A stretch of 64,000 bases of DNA from Vibrio crassostreae 9ZC13 (GCF_000272045.2 NZ_AJYZ02000042.1:142365-206364); one strand, 5' to 3'. Positions 51,526 through 60,683 are shown, counted from the stretch's first letter. Numbers and translations are program-made. Notes: generated from the sequence alone by a model not told the origin.

Positions 51526-53553
51526 TTATAGGTTTGAGACCAATAACTGTGGTGTCGCTTTTTGCTGAAGGTAGATACTAAAGCGGCTTCCCTTGCCTAC
51601 CTCAGATTCAACTCGGATCTCGCCACCCGTTTGGCTCAAGATACTTTGAGATACTGATAAGCCTAAGCCTGTACCGTCACGTTTGGTGGTGTAGAAAGGC
51701 GAAAAGATGCGTTTCAATTGTTCTTCTTTGATACCGCAGCCTTCGTCTTCGACATGAACGATTGCACCATGAGACACGCCATTCTCCACCCAGTCTTCAC
51801 TTGAGATAGTTAATGTGCCCTGTCCGTCCATGGCATGAATCGCGTTCATCTGTAGGTTAACCAAAATCTGCAAAAGTTGGTTTCGGTTAACTTCCACAGA
51901 CGTTTTAGCGTGCAGGTGTGATACGTAGACAATGCCTTTCTTTTTCGCGCCTGTTTTTACGAGCGTAATACTTTCATCCACTATTGGATTGATATGTTGC
52001 CACGTAATTTCGTCTTGTACACCGCCGTGTCGGCTGTATTGAAGCAGGCTTCGTGTGATGTTTCGGATTCGGTCAATCTGTTCCATGATCGCGTGGACTT
52101 CTTCATCTACACGAGCGACTTCGTCACCGAGTTCAAACTTCATTAATTCGACGTTGCCAAGAATCACCGCTGTCGGATTATTAATCTCATGGGCAATGCC
52201 CGCGGTTAATTCGCCTAGCGCGGCTAACTTTTCGTTGACCACCAGCTTGTCTCGAGCTTGGTTTAATAGTTTGATATGTAGTTCGAGTTCTTCGGTTTTC
52301 TCTTTCAAGCTAGCAGTACGAGAATGAACCTTACATTCGAGTTCAGACGCAGCTTGTTGAATCTCTTGATTACGTTCGTGCAGCAAATCTAACATCTTGT
52401 CGAATTGCTTAGCGAGTAAGGTGAGTTCGTGTTGATCGTTCAAACCAAGAGTACCAATTCGCTTGTCTTGCCCCATCTGCACTAGCTTCACCACTTTGTG
52501 AATGCGTTCAATTGGGTTGAAAAGATCACGCGCACCACGGTGAACGATCAAACCAGAAGCCAGTAACAACAACACAATCGTAATGCTGATTTCACCAAGG
52601 TTAGTCAAGTATGTTTCCACTAATGGCCAAATCAAATAACCGGTATAAAGCATGCCGATGACGTTATCGAATTGGTCATGAATCGGTTGATACGCAGTGA
52701 TGTACCAAGCGTCGTAAACATACGCTCTATCTAGCCACTCTTTACCTTCGTTCAATACTTTAGAATGAACCTCGTGAGAAACACGAGTACCAATTGCGCG
52801 CCCTGCACTTTCTTCGCTGCTCAACGGTACATTAGTGCTGACACGTAGGTCATCAAGGAACACAGTGACGGTACCTATGCGGCGATTAAAGCCCTCGCGT
52901 TGCGGATAAATGAGATTGCTGATCTGATCAACCAACTGTGTGCTGTTATTAAGGAGGATCCCGCCATCAAGAAAACCAATCACGTGATCATTCTTGTCAC
53001 GAATCGATACAACGGTGCGGCTAACTAAACCCCGAGTTTCAACATTTTGACTATTGAGCATTGGGACTTCGGCTTGCCTGGCAAGGTTTTGGTCTAAATC
53101 GTTGAGTTGGTTTTGGTTTAATACACTAAAGAACGATTCTTTGTGTGTCAGGTTGAGGTATTCAAGCTTTTTCTCCATGCTCTCGACGCTACGCCAGCGC
53201 AAGAAATCGAGTTCATAGCGAGATTTGTTTTCAGAAACCCAACGAGTGAGCTCTTCTTTCGAAATATCACTCGTGAGTTTGATTCGGAAGTTGTAAGACT
53301 CAGCAAATGCTTGAACGTTATAGGCCTGTTGGTTCTGAATTAGATGGATACTGTTGTCGGCAACATCCAAACGCTCATCGACATCAATCAGAGCACCCTG
53401 CCACGTGTAATGTACTGACCAATACAGTGTTATAGCGACAAGCGCACATAAGGTAAGAATGATGGGAGCGGATGTTAGAAATAGCAGGCGATAACGCACC
53501 ATGGTTTTGAACCGGAACGCCCATTTTGTCCACCAATGACGTCTAATCGGCAT
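51526..53553 (-). CDS. Membrane sensor histidine kinase of the sigma54-linked two-component system
   Basis: 675 aa. TM1 about 22-45; a large periplasmic double-Cache-like domain (about 50-310); TM2 about 320-336; HAMP; a coiled coil; HisKA with phospho-His455 in GELTAGIAHEINNPTAVI (NtrB/DctB type); and HATPase_c with FSPFYTTKRDGTGLGLSVSQ. No receiver domain. It overlaps its regulator gene by 11 nt, so the two form one system. The extracytoplasmic Cache suggests a small external ligand such as formate or another organic acid (inference). Confidence 0.9.
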   Translation of the reverse strand: MPIRRHWWTKWAFRFKTMVRYRLLFLTSAPIILTLCALVAITLYWSVHYTWQGALIDVDERLDVADNSIHLIQNQQAYNVQAFAESYNFRIKLTSDISKEELTRWVSENKSRYELDFLRWRSVESMEKKLEYLNLTHKESFFSVLNQNQLNDLDQNLARQAEVPMLNSQNVETRGLVSRTVVSIRDKNDHVIGFLDGGILLNNSTQLVDQISNLIYPQREGFNRRIGTVTVFLDDLRVSTNVPLSSEESAGRAIGTRVSHEVHSKVLNEGKEWLDRAYVYDAWYITAYQPIHDQFDNVIGMLYTGYLIWPLVETYLTNLGEISITIVLLLLASGLIVHRGARDLFNPIERIHKVVKLVQMGQDKRIGTLGLNDQHELTLLAKQFDKMLDLLHERNQEIQQAASELECKVHSRTASLKEKTEELELHIKLLNQARDKLVVNEKLAALGELTAGIAHEINNPTAVILGNVELMKFELGDEVARVDEEVHAIMEQIDRIRNITRSLLQYSRHGGVQDEITWQHINPIVDESITLVKTGAKKKGIVYVSHLHAKTSVEVNRNQLLQILVNLQMNAIHAMDGQGTLTISSEDWVENGVSHGAIVHVEDEGCGIKEEQLKRIFSPFYTTKRDGTGLGLSVSQSILSQTGGEIRVESEVGKGSRFSIYLQQKATPQLLVSNL

Positions 53554-55006
53554 ATTCAGAGCCTTCTGTGTTCCACTCTTTGTACTTACGCTCTAGTGTT
53601 TTACGTGCCACACCGAGATCTCTCGCTGCTGCAGATTTATTGCCATCATGAAAACTCACCAGTTGTTCTATGTGAGATTTTTCTACTTCTTTGAGTGTCC
53701 AAGTGTTCGGGTAACCCTCAGCTGCGTCTATATTATTTAAGTTTGGTATTTCCGCGCCATGTGACACCGTCACTGAAATGCTGGTTGGGGCTGGATCACC
53801 ATTCACTTCGCGCCAATAGTGTGCTGGTGGCTTGTCTAAAAGAATGCATCTTTCGACTAAGTTCTTAAGTTCGCGAATATTTCCCGGCCATTCGTATTCA
53901 TTCATTGCCAAGATATCTTCATGTGCCCAGTTTGGAACCGGCATACCCAGTTCACTTGATAAAAGACGAGTGAAGTATGGAACAAGCTCTATCAGATCAG
54001 ACGGTCGCTCTCTCAATGGCACAACATCAATCTTAAGTACATTGAGTCGGTAGAACAGATCGCGACGGAAGTGGCCTTTATCGACCTCTTCTTGAAGGTT
54101 TCGGTTTGTTGCTGCGACGACTCGTACATCGACAGCGATCTCTTTCTCACTGCCAACTGGACGAATTGTGCGTTGCTCTAGTACGCGTAATAGCGCAGCT
54201 TGCATTGGCAATGGCATTTCACCTATTTCATCAAGGAATAAGGTGCCACCACTTGCGACTCTGAATAGACCTTCACGGTTTTTCTTCGCACCAGTAAAGG
54301 CACCAGACGTGTGGCCAAACAATTCGCTTTCTAAAAGCTCAGGCGCAATTGCACCACAGTTGATTGGTACAAATGGGCCGCTACGCTTGCTAGCTTCATG
54401 TACACCACGAGCAACTAACTCTTTACCCGTACCCGACTCACCTTCTATAAGAACTGATGCTCTTGACGGTGCGAATTGACTGATCAGCAATTTAAGCTGT
54501 TTAGTCTTGTCTGAATTGCCGATTAATTCGGTCTTGATATGACGGCTAACATCACGCTTCAACGCGTACTGCATTCTTTGGTCAAGGCGCTTGTCCATAC
54601 AACGCAGAACCGCTTGTATCATTTGTTCGAGGTTGAACGGCTTAAGAATAAAATCTGAAGCACCAAGCTTAAGCGCAGATATCGTCATCTCTAAATCAGC
54701 ATAACCTGTCATGAAAATCACATCGGCACGTTTGTCGTTGTCGTTAAACGCCTCTTCCCACTCAATACCAGACCGACCTGGCAGGTTGATATCAAGAACA
54801 ATGAGATCAAAATGCTCGCTCGAGCGCAGTATTTCGGCTTCTTCAACCGAACCCGCACTCGATACCTTGCCAAAGAACTTACCCAGTGCTTTCTTTAAAA
54901 TAGCCTGCATACCCATTTCATCATCCACAACCAAGACGGAAAACGCTTGATATTGAGTCAATGTGTTCGGGTTGAGGTTGGGTGCAGATGAACTAGGTAA
55001 AGACAT
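53543..55006 (-). CDS. Sigma54-dependent response regulator of the formate/tungstate region
   Basis: 487 aa from the preferred start. Receiver domain with phospho-Asp72 (LIVLDINLPGRSG); AAA+ domain with Walker A GESGTGKE, sigma54-contact loop GAFTGA (residues 236-241) and Walker B-type GGTLFLDEIGEM; Fis-type HTH at the C-terminus (DGNKSAAARDLGVARKTLERKYKEW). Closest in design to DctD/NtrC. It should oligomerise upstream of sigma54 promoters; the candidate targets are in this window (40450, 41799, 41974, 55179). Start: ATG at 55006; the frame is open to a TTG at 55072 inside the operator region, less likely. Divergent from tupA. Confidence 0.92.
   Translation of the reverse strand: MSLPSSSAPNLNPNTLTQYQAFSVLVVDDEMGMQAILKKALGKFFGKVSSAGSVEEAEILRSSEHFDLIVLDINLPGRSGIEWEEAFNDNDKRADVIFMTGYADLEMTISALKLGASDFILKPFNLEQMIQAVLRCMDKRLDQRMQYALKRDVSRHIKTELIGNSDKTKQLKLLISQFAPSRASVLIEGESGTGKELVARGVHEASKRSGPFVPINCGAIAPELLESELFGHTSGAFTGAKKNREGLFRVASGGTLFLDEIGEMPLPMQAALLRVLEQRTIRPVGSEKEIAVDVRVVAATNRNLQEEVDKGHFRRDLFYRLNVLKIDVVPLRERPSDLIELVPYFTRLLSSELGMPVPNWAHEDILAMNEYEWPGNIRELKNLVERCILLDKPPAHYWREVNGDPAPTSISVTVSHGAEIPNLNNIDAAEGYPNTWTLKEVEKSHIEQLVSFHDGNKSAAARDLGVARKTLERKYKEWNTEGSEYAD
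53761..53773. other. matS site (perfect consensus)
   Basis: GTGACACCGTCAC, no mismatch to GTGACRNYGTCAC, inside the response-regulator gene. It lies 37.9 kb from the other perfect site at 15888, near the average spacing of matS in the E. coli Ter region (23 sites in about 800 kb). Confidence 0.8.
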
Positions 55007-55031
55007 AATGATTAGCCGGTGGGGAAAGTTG

Positions 55032-55139
55032 GGACAGAGTGTACCAATTAACCTTTTGTGCAACAGGGACAATGTGCGACATTTTGTCCTAGCTCATGTT
55101 TTGATTCATTTTAGAGGGTTAAATGACGCAGTTTTGTCC
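55032..55139. promoter_or_regulatory. Operator cluster between the response regulator and tupA
   Basis: The best copy is 55077-55089, CGACATTTTGTCC (12/13 to GGACATTTTGTCC). A weaker copy is at 55127-55139 (CGCAGTTTTGTCC, 9/13) and a related dyad GGACA-N3-TGTAC at 55032-55044. The first two lie about 120 and 70 nt upstream of the predicted tupA start, right for enhancer sites; the cluster also covers the regulator's own promoter region. Confidence 0.6.
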
Positions 55140-55178
55140 GAAATAACAGCAATTTAATGAGATCTGATGCATGATTTA

Positions 55179-55195
55179 TTGGCATTAAGATTGCT
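55179..55195 (+). promoter_or_regulatory. Sigma54 promoter of tupABC-mobA-moeA
   Basis: TTGGCATTAAGATTGCT; GG-N10-GC exact, two mismatches to YTGGCACGRNNNTTGCW. Predicted start about 55206, about 100 nt before the tupA ATG. Confidence 0.85.
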
Positions 55196-55309
55196 TATAA
55201 GGTGTAGATTTCTAATTACAACAATTAGCGTCTTATGCACATGCCCTTTTTTGAGCCCGTTAAAACTGAAGGCATGTCATTCATTTATAACAGAATGGAC
55301 ATAATAATA

Positions 55310-56116
55310 ATGAAAGCAATTCCCCTAACTATTGCAGCTCTATCTATCGTCAGTTACACGGCTAGCAGCGCGGAAGACACCACCCATATCAAATTGGCAA
55401 CAACCACAAGTACCTACCACTCAGGTCTACTTGACTACTTATTACCTGAGTTCGAAAAAGATTCTGGTATCAAAGTTGATGTTCTAGCGGCGGGTACAGG
55501 TAAATCACTTCGTATGGGTGAGAATGGCGATGTAGACCTAGTGATGACTCACGCACCAAAGGCTGAAGCGAATTTCGTTGAACAAGGTTACGGGGTTCTA
55601 CCTCGCAAGCTGATGTACAACGACTTTGTCATTGTTGGTCCTCAAAGCGATCCGGCGAAGATTGAATCTCAAAAAGCAGTGACTGATGTGTTCAAAGCAA
55701 TCGCGAACAATAACGTGACCTTCGTTTCTCGTGGTGACGATTCTGGTACTCATAAGAAAGAGATGGGTATTTGGGCACAAACTAAAATTGAACCAAACTT
55801 CGGTGGTTATCGCAGTGTTGGTCAAGGCATGGGCCCTACTTTGAACATGGCGTCAGAGATGCAAGGCTACACCATGACAGACCGTGGTACTTGGTTGGCT
55901 TACCAAAACAAATTGGATCTTAAAATCCTTTTCCAAGGTGACAAGAACCTGTTTAACCCTTACCAAGTGATTCTTGTTAACCCAGAACGCTACCCAAGCA
56001 TTAACTACCAAGCAGCGAAAGTATTCAGTGATTGGTTGGTGAACCCTAAAGGTCAGAAACTGATTAACGACTTTAAACTGCATGGCAAACAGCTGTTTGT
56101 AGCGAGCGCAGAGTAG
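55310..56116 (+). CDS. tupA: Tungstate ABC transporter, substrate-binding protein
   Basis: 268 aa. Signal peptide MKAIPLTIAALSIVSYTASSA (cleavage about 21). Motifs TTTSTYHSGLLDYLLPEFE, AAGTGKSLRMGENGDVDLVMTHAP, FVSRGDDSGTHKKE and YTMTDRGTWLA are those of TupA, the oxyanion-binding protein with preference for tungstate over molybdate. Start: ATG at 55310, with GGA ten nt upstream; the frame is open earlier but lacks a signal peptide there. First gene of tupABC, then mobA and the mobB-moeA fusion. Confidence 0.9.
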   Translation: MKAIPLTIAALSIVSYTASSAEDTTHIKLATTTSTYHSGLLDYLLPEFEKDSGIKVDVLAAGTGKSLRMGENGDVDLVMTHAPKAEANFVEQGYGVLPRKLMYNDFVIVGPQSDPAKIESQKAVTDVFKAIANNNVTFVSRGDDSGTHKKEMGIWAQTKIEPNFGGYRSVGQGMGPTLNMASEMQGYTMTDRGTWLAYQNKLDLKILFQGDKNLFNPYQVILVNPERYPSINYQAAKVFSDWLVNPKGQKLINDFKLHGKQLFVASAE

Positions 56117-56326
56117 TTTTTCGTCAGCGTAGATTCGTTTATAACAAGCTGAGAATGGTTTGTTGTAAGTACTAATTCCAATTAGCACTACGCTTAACTA
56201 ACCAGTTAACTGAAGCATTTAAAGAAACAATAGCTGGCCAATATAGGCTCAATAATATTGTGTCAGCTATGATTAACATCAGTCATTACCGATAAAGACC
56301 TATTATCGATTCACACGAGATACTTC

Positions 56327-57025
56327 ATGACCCTATGGCAAACAACGATTGATGCAATGAACCTACTAGTGAGTTTTGACCACGAATTGTGGAAAATCGT
56401 CGCGGTATCTTTCAGCGTATCTTTGTCCGCCATCTCATTAGTGATTATTCCTGCAATCATCATGGCTTTCTTATTGGCTTATACCGAGTTCCCCGGGAAG
56501 TGGGCATTATTATCGGTGATCAACACCCTGCAAGCTATCCCAACCGTGGTTATCGGTTTGTTGATGTACATGATGCTCTCTCGCTCTGGCCCGTTAGGTG
56601 ATTGGGAATTACTGTTCACCCAAAAGGCGATGATTCTAGGTCAGATGCTGATCTGTTTCCCAATCCTAGTCGCGATGATGCACGGCGCTCTGCAGGCCAG
56701 TGACCGCCGAGCGGTTGAAACGGCGCGCACGCTTGGCGTATCAACGACTCGTGTGGCGTGTACGTTAATTTGGGAAACGCGCTTCCCTCTTTTAGCTGCA
56801 ACTATCGCTGCCTTCTCTCGTATCGTCACTGAGGTTGGTTGTTCAATGATGGTCGGTGGCAACATTATGGGGATGACAAGAAACATCCCAACAGCTATCG
56901 CTATGGAAAGCCACAAAGGCGCATTCGCTCAAGGCGTCGCCCTCGGTATGGTGTTATTAGCATTGGCATTAGCCCTTAACTTTTTCCTTTCCAGTGTGAG
57001 AGGAAAAGGCTATTTAAGAACTTAG
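56327..57025 (+). CDS. tupB: Tungstate ABC transporter, permease
   Basis: 232 aa, about six TM helices. Coupling loop VETARTLGVSTTRVACTLIWETRFPLL; pattern GGNIMGMTRNIPTAIAMESHKG as in TupB. Separated from tupA by 210 nt and from tupC by 10; likely the same transcript. Confidence 0.92.
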   Translation: MTLWQTTIDAMNLLVSFDHELWKIVAVSFSVSLSAISLVIIPAIIMAFLLAYTEFPGKWALLSVINTLQAIPTVVIGLLMYMMLSRSGPLGDWELLFTQKAMILGQMLICFPILVAMMHGALQASDRRAVETARTLGVSTTRVACTLIWETRFPLLAATIAAFSRIVTEVGCSMMVGGNIMGMTRNIPTAIAMESHKGAFAQGVALGMVLLALALALNFFLSSVRGKGYLRT

Positions 57026-57035
57026 GAACGCTGTC

Positions 57036-57755
57036 ATGAGTATAAAAATAACAACGCAGCAAATTTCAATGCGCTACAAAGAGCGTGTTTTGTTCCATAT
57101 TCCCGAATTGTCGATCGGCCCCAACGATGCCATTTATCTCAAAGGAGATAATGGTGTGGGTAAAACGACCCTACTTAAAATATTGTCTGGATTGATTCAG
57201 CCCAGCTCTGGCCGCATTCAGTCTCCGACACAAAGCTGGCAGCAGATCTTATTTCCTAGGCTCAAGTTTAAAGACATTATCTACCTGCATCAAACCCCCT
57301 ATCTTTTTGATGGTTCGGTGTACCAAAATGTCGCTTATGGCATTCGCTTTAACAAAGAGAGCCAAAAAGATAAGCGAGCTCAAATAATTAATGCATTGAG
57401 AATGGTAGGTTTAGAAACCTTGGCAGATGAACACATTTCTGTGTTGTCTGGTGGTGAGCGTCAACGCGTTGCAATGGCACGAGCCTGGATTCTTAAGCCG
57501 TCAATCTTGCTTATGGATGAACCAAGTGCCTCTTTAGACAAAGAATCTATTGAAAGATTGGTGATAATGGCCGAAGATCTTCTTCAAAGAGGCGCGAGTT
57601 TAGTCATCACTAGTCACCAAACTAACGCGTTAACCGACTTATGTAAGAAGCAATGGTGGATCAAAGACAATACTTTGACCGAATCGCCGCTTCTGCAAGT
57701 TATTCAGAAAGATAAAGCACAAGAGAATATTTATGCTGCTTCCAACGCAAACTAG
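57036..57755 (+). CDS. tupC: Tungstate ABC transporter, ATPase
   Basis: 239 aa. Walker A GDNGVGKTT, Q-loop LHQTPYLFDG, signature LSGGERQRVAMARAW, Walker B ILLMDEPSASLD, H-loop SHQTNAL. No TOBE domain. AGGA lies eight nt upstream of the ATG. Overlaps mobA by 23 nt. Confidence 0.93.
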   Translation: MSIKITTQQISMRYKERVLFHIPELSIGPNDAIYLKGDNGVGKTTLLKILSGLIQPSSGRIQSPTQSWQQILFPRLKFKDIIYLHQTPYLFDGSVYQNVAYGIRFNKESQKDKRAQIINALRMVGLETLADEHISVLSGGERQRVAMARAWILKPSILLMDEPSASLDKESIERLVIMAEDLLQRGASLVITSHQTNALTDLCKKQWWIKDNTLTESPLLQVIQKDKAQENIYAASNAN

Positions 57756-58317
57756 TTGGGTTATTTTGGCTGGCGGACAGGCCAGCCGCATGGGCGGAAA
57801 AGATAAAGGACTTGTTGAGCTCAACGGTTCTCCGCTTATTCAATACGTTATAAACAAGCTGTCACAACAAGATGTCAGCATCACCATCAATGCCAACCGT
57901 AACTTAGACAGTTACCAAGCATTTGCTCCGGTTGTTTCCGATTCCTTCCCTGACTATCCAGGTCCATTGGGCGGTATTCATGCTGGCCTTAAAAACGCGA
58001 GCACAGACTGGGTCGGCTTTGTCCCTTGCGACAGCCCACAAATCAGTGACGACCTTGTTGAGCGTTTTTGTTCTGCAGTTAAAGAAGACAGTGACATTCT
58101 TGTCGCGCATGATGGCGAGTTTAAGCAACCTGTATTCACCCTATTCCACAAACGTGTTCTGCCAAAGCTAGAAGCGTTTTTGGAACGTGGTGATCGTAAA
58201 ATCATCTTGCTATACAAAGAATGTGTCACGGAATATGTCGATTTTAGCGATTCTCCTAACTGCTTTGTTAATCTGAACACGCCAGAAGAACTCACCCAAT
58301 TCGGAACGCTTCAATAA
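57733..58317 (+). CDS. mobA: Molybdenum cofactor guanylyltransferase
   Basis: 194 aa. Nucleotide-binding motif VILAGGQASRMGGKDKGL, then GPLGGIHAGL and VPCDSPQIS. Converts MPT-Mo(W) to the bis-guanylyl cofactor used by formate dehydrogenase. Overlaps tupC by 23 nt and the next gene by one base (TAATG). Confidence 0.94.
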   Translation: MLLPTQTSWVILAGGQASRMGGKDKGLVELNGSPLIQYVINKLSQQDVSITINANRNLDSYQAFAPVVSDSFPDYPGPLGGIHAGLKNASTDWVGFVPCDSPQISDDLVERFCSAVKEDSDILVAHDGEFKQPVFTLFHKRVLPKLEAFLERGDRKIILLYKECVTEYVDFSDSPNCFVNLNTPEELTQFGTLQ

Positions 58318-60134
58318 TGAAAGATTCAAAACAACGCCCTAACCTTCCTCTATTGGGCTTTGCTGCTTATAGCGGTACAGGCAAAACAACGGTACTTGAA
58401 GCGTTACTGCCTCTGCTGACTAATGCGGGTTTAAAAGTGGGTGTTCTTAAACATGCTCACCACGATTTTGATGTCGATAAGCCAGGTAAAGACAGTTACC
58501 GCTTACGTAAAGCGGGCGCGAATCAAATGTTGATCGCTTCTCGTAACCGTCACGTGATGATGACAGAAACGCCAGAAGCCGAAGCTGATTTTGATTACCT
58601 TCTGACACGTTTCGATACCAACACGCTTGATCTGATTTTGGTTGAAGGTTGCAAGAACATTGCTTTCCCTAAAATTGAATTGCACAGAGATGAAGTCGGT
58701 AAACCTTGGTTATACCCGAACGATGACAACATTATTGCCATTGCTGCAGACAGCCAAGTGGAATCAGAACTGCCACAAATGGCGATCAGCGACTTAGAAG
58801 CGATTCGTGATTTCATCATCGATTACGCGCAGTCCTTTGACCTTGTCTCTACAACAGGCAGAGCCGTGTCATGCTCACTTTCAAAAGACGCAGCGCCAGC
58901 TGTTTGTTGTGATTCGTTCTCTCCTGCAGGTTTAACCGTTACTCAAGGCCAACAAAAGATTGTTGATAGCATTGACGCACTCGATCTCACAGAGAGTGTT
59001 GAATTACTGCAAGGCTACGGCCGCGTGCTGGCTGAAGATGTGATTTCGCCAATCAACGTTCCTCAGAATACCAACTCTGCAATGGACGGTTATGCAATTC
59101 GTAGTGAAGATCTAGAATTGGACAGTTACAACATCGTTGCTGAAGTCATGGCGGGTCACAGCTACGAGCAAATCGTGCAACAAGGTGAAGCCGTTAAAAT
59201 CATGACCGGCGCACCAATGCCAGAAGGCGTTGATGTTGTCGTGATGCGTGAACAAGCCGTCCAAGATGGCGATAAAGTTAGCTTCCCTGATGCTAAAATC
59301 TCGGTTGGACAAAATGTCCGTATGGCAGGTGAAGATTTAGAAATCGGCCAACCTGTCTTTACACGTGGCACACGCATTGAAGCGCCAGAAATGGGCATGA
59401 TGGCGTCGTTAGGTTTTGGTACCTGCCCTGTTCTGCGTAAAGTGAAAGTGGGTGTGTTCTCTACGGGTGATGAAGTTCAAGCGCCGGGCAGCGAGCAAAA
59501 ACCAAACTCTATTTACGATTCGAACCGTTTTACTATCATCGGCATGCTTCAAAAGCTCGGCTGTGACATCGTCGATTACGGCATCATTGAAGATGATGAG
59601 CAGAAGATGATGGATGTGCTGCATTCTGCGTCGCTTGAAACCGATATGGTTTTGACTTCTGGTGGTGTGTCTGTTGGTGATGCGGATTACATCAAGCTTG
59701 CGTTAGATAAACTGGGTGAAATCAACTTCTGGCGTATCAACATGCGTCCAGGTCGCCCATTGGCTTACGGTAAGATTGAGAACAAGCCGTTCTTTGGTTT
59801 ACCGGGTAACACTGTTGCTGTGATGGTGTCGTTCATTAACTTTGTTGAGCCTGCGATCCGCAAGCTTCAAGGTCAAACGAACTGGACACCAGTAAAAGCA
59901 AATGCTGTAGCAACTGAACAACTGCGCTCACGCCAAGGCCGTACTGAATTTAGCCGTGGTGTGTTCTCAATGAATGAATCTGGCGTGCTTGAAGTGAAAA
60001 CAACGGGCAAGCAAGGTTCAGGTATTCTGCGTTCAATGAGTGAAGCGAACTGCTTAATCGAAATCTCTCCAGCAGTTGATACTGTGAAAGTTGGCGAGAC
60101 AGTGACGATCATTCCTCTGCAAGGTCGTGTTTGA
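58317..60134 (+). CDS. MobB-MoeA fusion protein
   Basis: 605 aa. Residues about 8-175 are MobB (P-loop GFAAYSGTGKTT, KHAHHDFDVDKPGKDSYRLRKAGA, LVEGCKN), and about 205-605 are MoeA (NTNSAMDGYAIRS, MTGAPMPEGVDVVVM, TSGGVSVGDADY, RPGRPLAYGK, GLPGNTVAVMVSF). MoeA inserts the metal into molybdopterin-AMP; MobB is a GTP-binding partner of MobA. The fusion links late steps of cofactor making and probably favours passing of the intermediate. A perfect operator palindrome lies inside the gene at 59307. Confidence 0.93.
   Translation: MKDSKQRPNLPLLGFAAYSGTGKTTVLEALLPLLTNAGLKVGVLKHAHHDFDVDKPGKDSYRLRKAGANQMLIASRNRHVMMTETPEAEADFDYLLTRFDTNTLDLILVEGCKNIAFPKIELHRDEVGKPWLYPNDDNIIAIAADSQVESELPQMAISDLEAIRDFIIDYAQSFDLVSTTGRAVSCSLSKDAAPAVCCDSFSPAGLTVTQGQQKIVDSIDALDLTESVELLQGYGRVLAEDVISPINVPQNTNSAMDGYAIRSEDLELDSYNIVAEVMAGHSYEQIVQQGEAVKIMTGAPMPEGVDVVVMREQAVQDGDKVSFPDAKISVGQNVRMAGEDLEIGQPVFTRGTRIEAPEMGMMASLGFGTCPVLRKVKVGVFSTGDEVQAPGSEQKPNSIYDSNRFTIIGMLQKLGCDIVDYGIIEDDEQKMMDVLHSASLETDMVLTSGGVSVGDADYIKLALDKLGEINFWRINMRPGRPLAYGKIENKPFFGLPGNTVAVMVSFINFVEPAIRKLQGQTNWTPVKANAVATEQLRSRQGRTEFSRGVFSMNESGVLEVKTTGKQGSGILRSMSEANCLIEISPAVDTVKVGETVTIIPLQGRV
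59307..59319. other. Perfect copy of the formate-regulon palindrome inside moeA
   Basis: GGACAAAATGTCC, 13/13. It encodes Gly-Gln-Asn-Val in MoeA, so it may be fixed by the protein. Not near a promoter that I can see. Confidence 0.4.
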
Positions 60135-60208
60135 TTCAAAGCTCAAACACCTAAATTGACTTAGCTGCTTTTTAAATGATTTGGAAGATCTTCGCCAAAA
60201 CATAAACG

Positions 60209-60253
60209 AAGCCCCTATATAGATTTTTCAATGTTAAGGGGCTTTTGTTTTTT
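60209..60253 (+). terminator. Terminator of the tup-mob-moe operon
   Basis: AAGCCCCT (60209-60216) pairs with AGGGGCTT (60237-60244); TTTGTTTTTTT follows. Confidence 0.85.
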
Positions 60254-60416
60254 TCGTTTCGTGAAAAAACAACCTGTTCGTTTCCTAAAAGACAAATAGC
60301 TTAAATTACGCTAAACGTTTAGAACGATAATCTTAAGATTTCTTACCATTACCTTGAGCCACGTACGGTTTTTATGTAGAGTGCGCGCAAAGTAATAATT
60401 CTATTGGAGAGCAACC

Positions 60417-60683
60417 ATGGCTCGTACCATTCTGTACACTTACAAAGACGAAGACAAAGAGTTACTGTTTTCAAAACAAGAACACCGCACGATCCAAGAA
60501 GCTGTTGCTGCAGCTGAAGGCATCGATATCTCTGAGTATCTAAAAACTGAGCAACAGCTTGAGTTGATTTCTGATACTAAAGCGGTTCGCAACTACCAAG
60601 ACAACTACTTCCGCAAGCTTGGCTTTACTAAGCTTACGTTGAAGCAAAAAGACAATCTTGGTGTTGGTAAAAAGAAGAAGTAA
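60417..60683 (+). CDS. DUF2960-type small protein
   Basis: 88 aa, cytosolic, Lys-rich C-terminus. The pattern MARTILYTYKDEDKELLFSKQEHRTI and YLKTEQQLELISDTKAVRNYQDNYFRKLGF is that of a small Vibrio/Shewanella family I recall as DUF2960; function unknown. GGAGAGC lies just upstream of the ATG. Own transcript, with a terminator at 60778. Confidence 0.72.
   Translation: MARTILYTYKDEDKELLFSKQEHRTIQEAVAAAEGIDISEYLKTEQQLELISDTKAVRNYQDNYFRKLGFTKLTLKQKDNLGVGKKKK

Noticed and set aside
55070..55090. GG-N10-GC spacing on the minus strand at the operator, as a sigma54 promoter of the regulator
   Set aside because: Apart from the GG and GC the bases do not fit the consensus, and the sequence is already explained as the shared palindrome.
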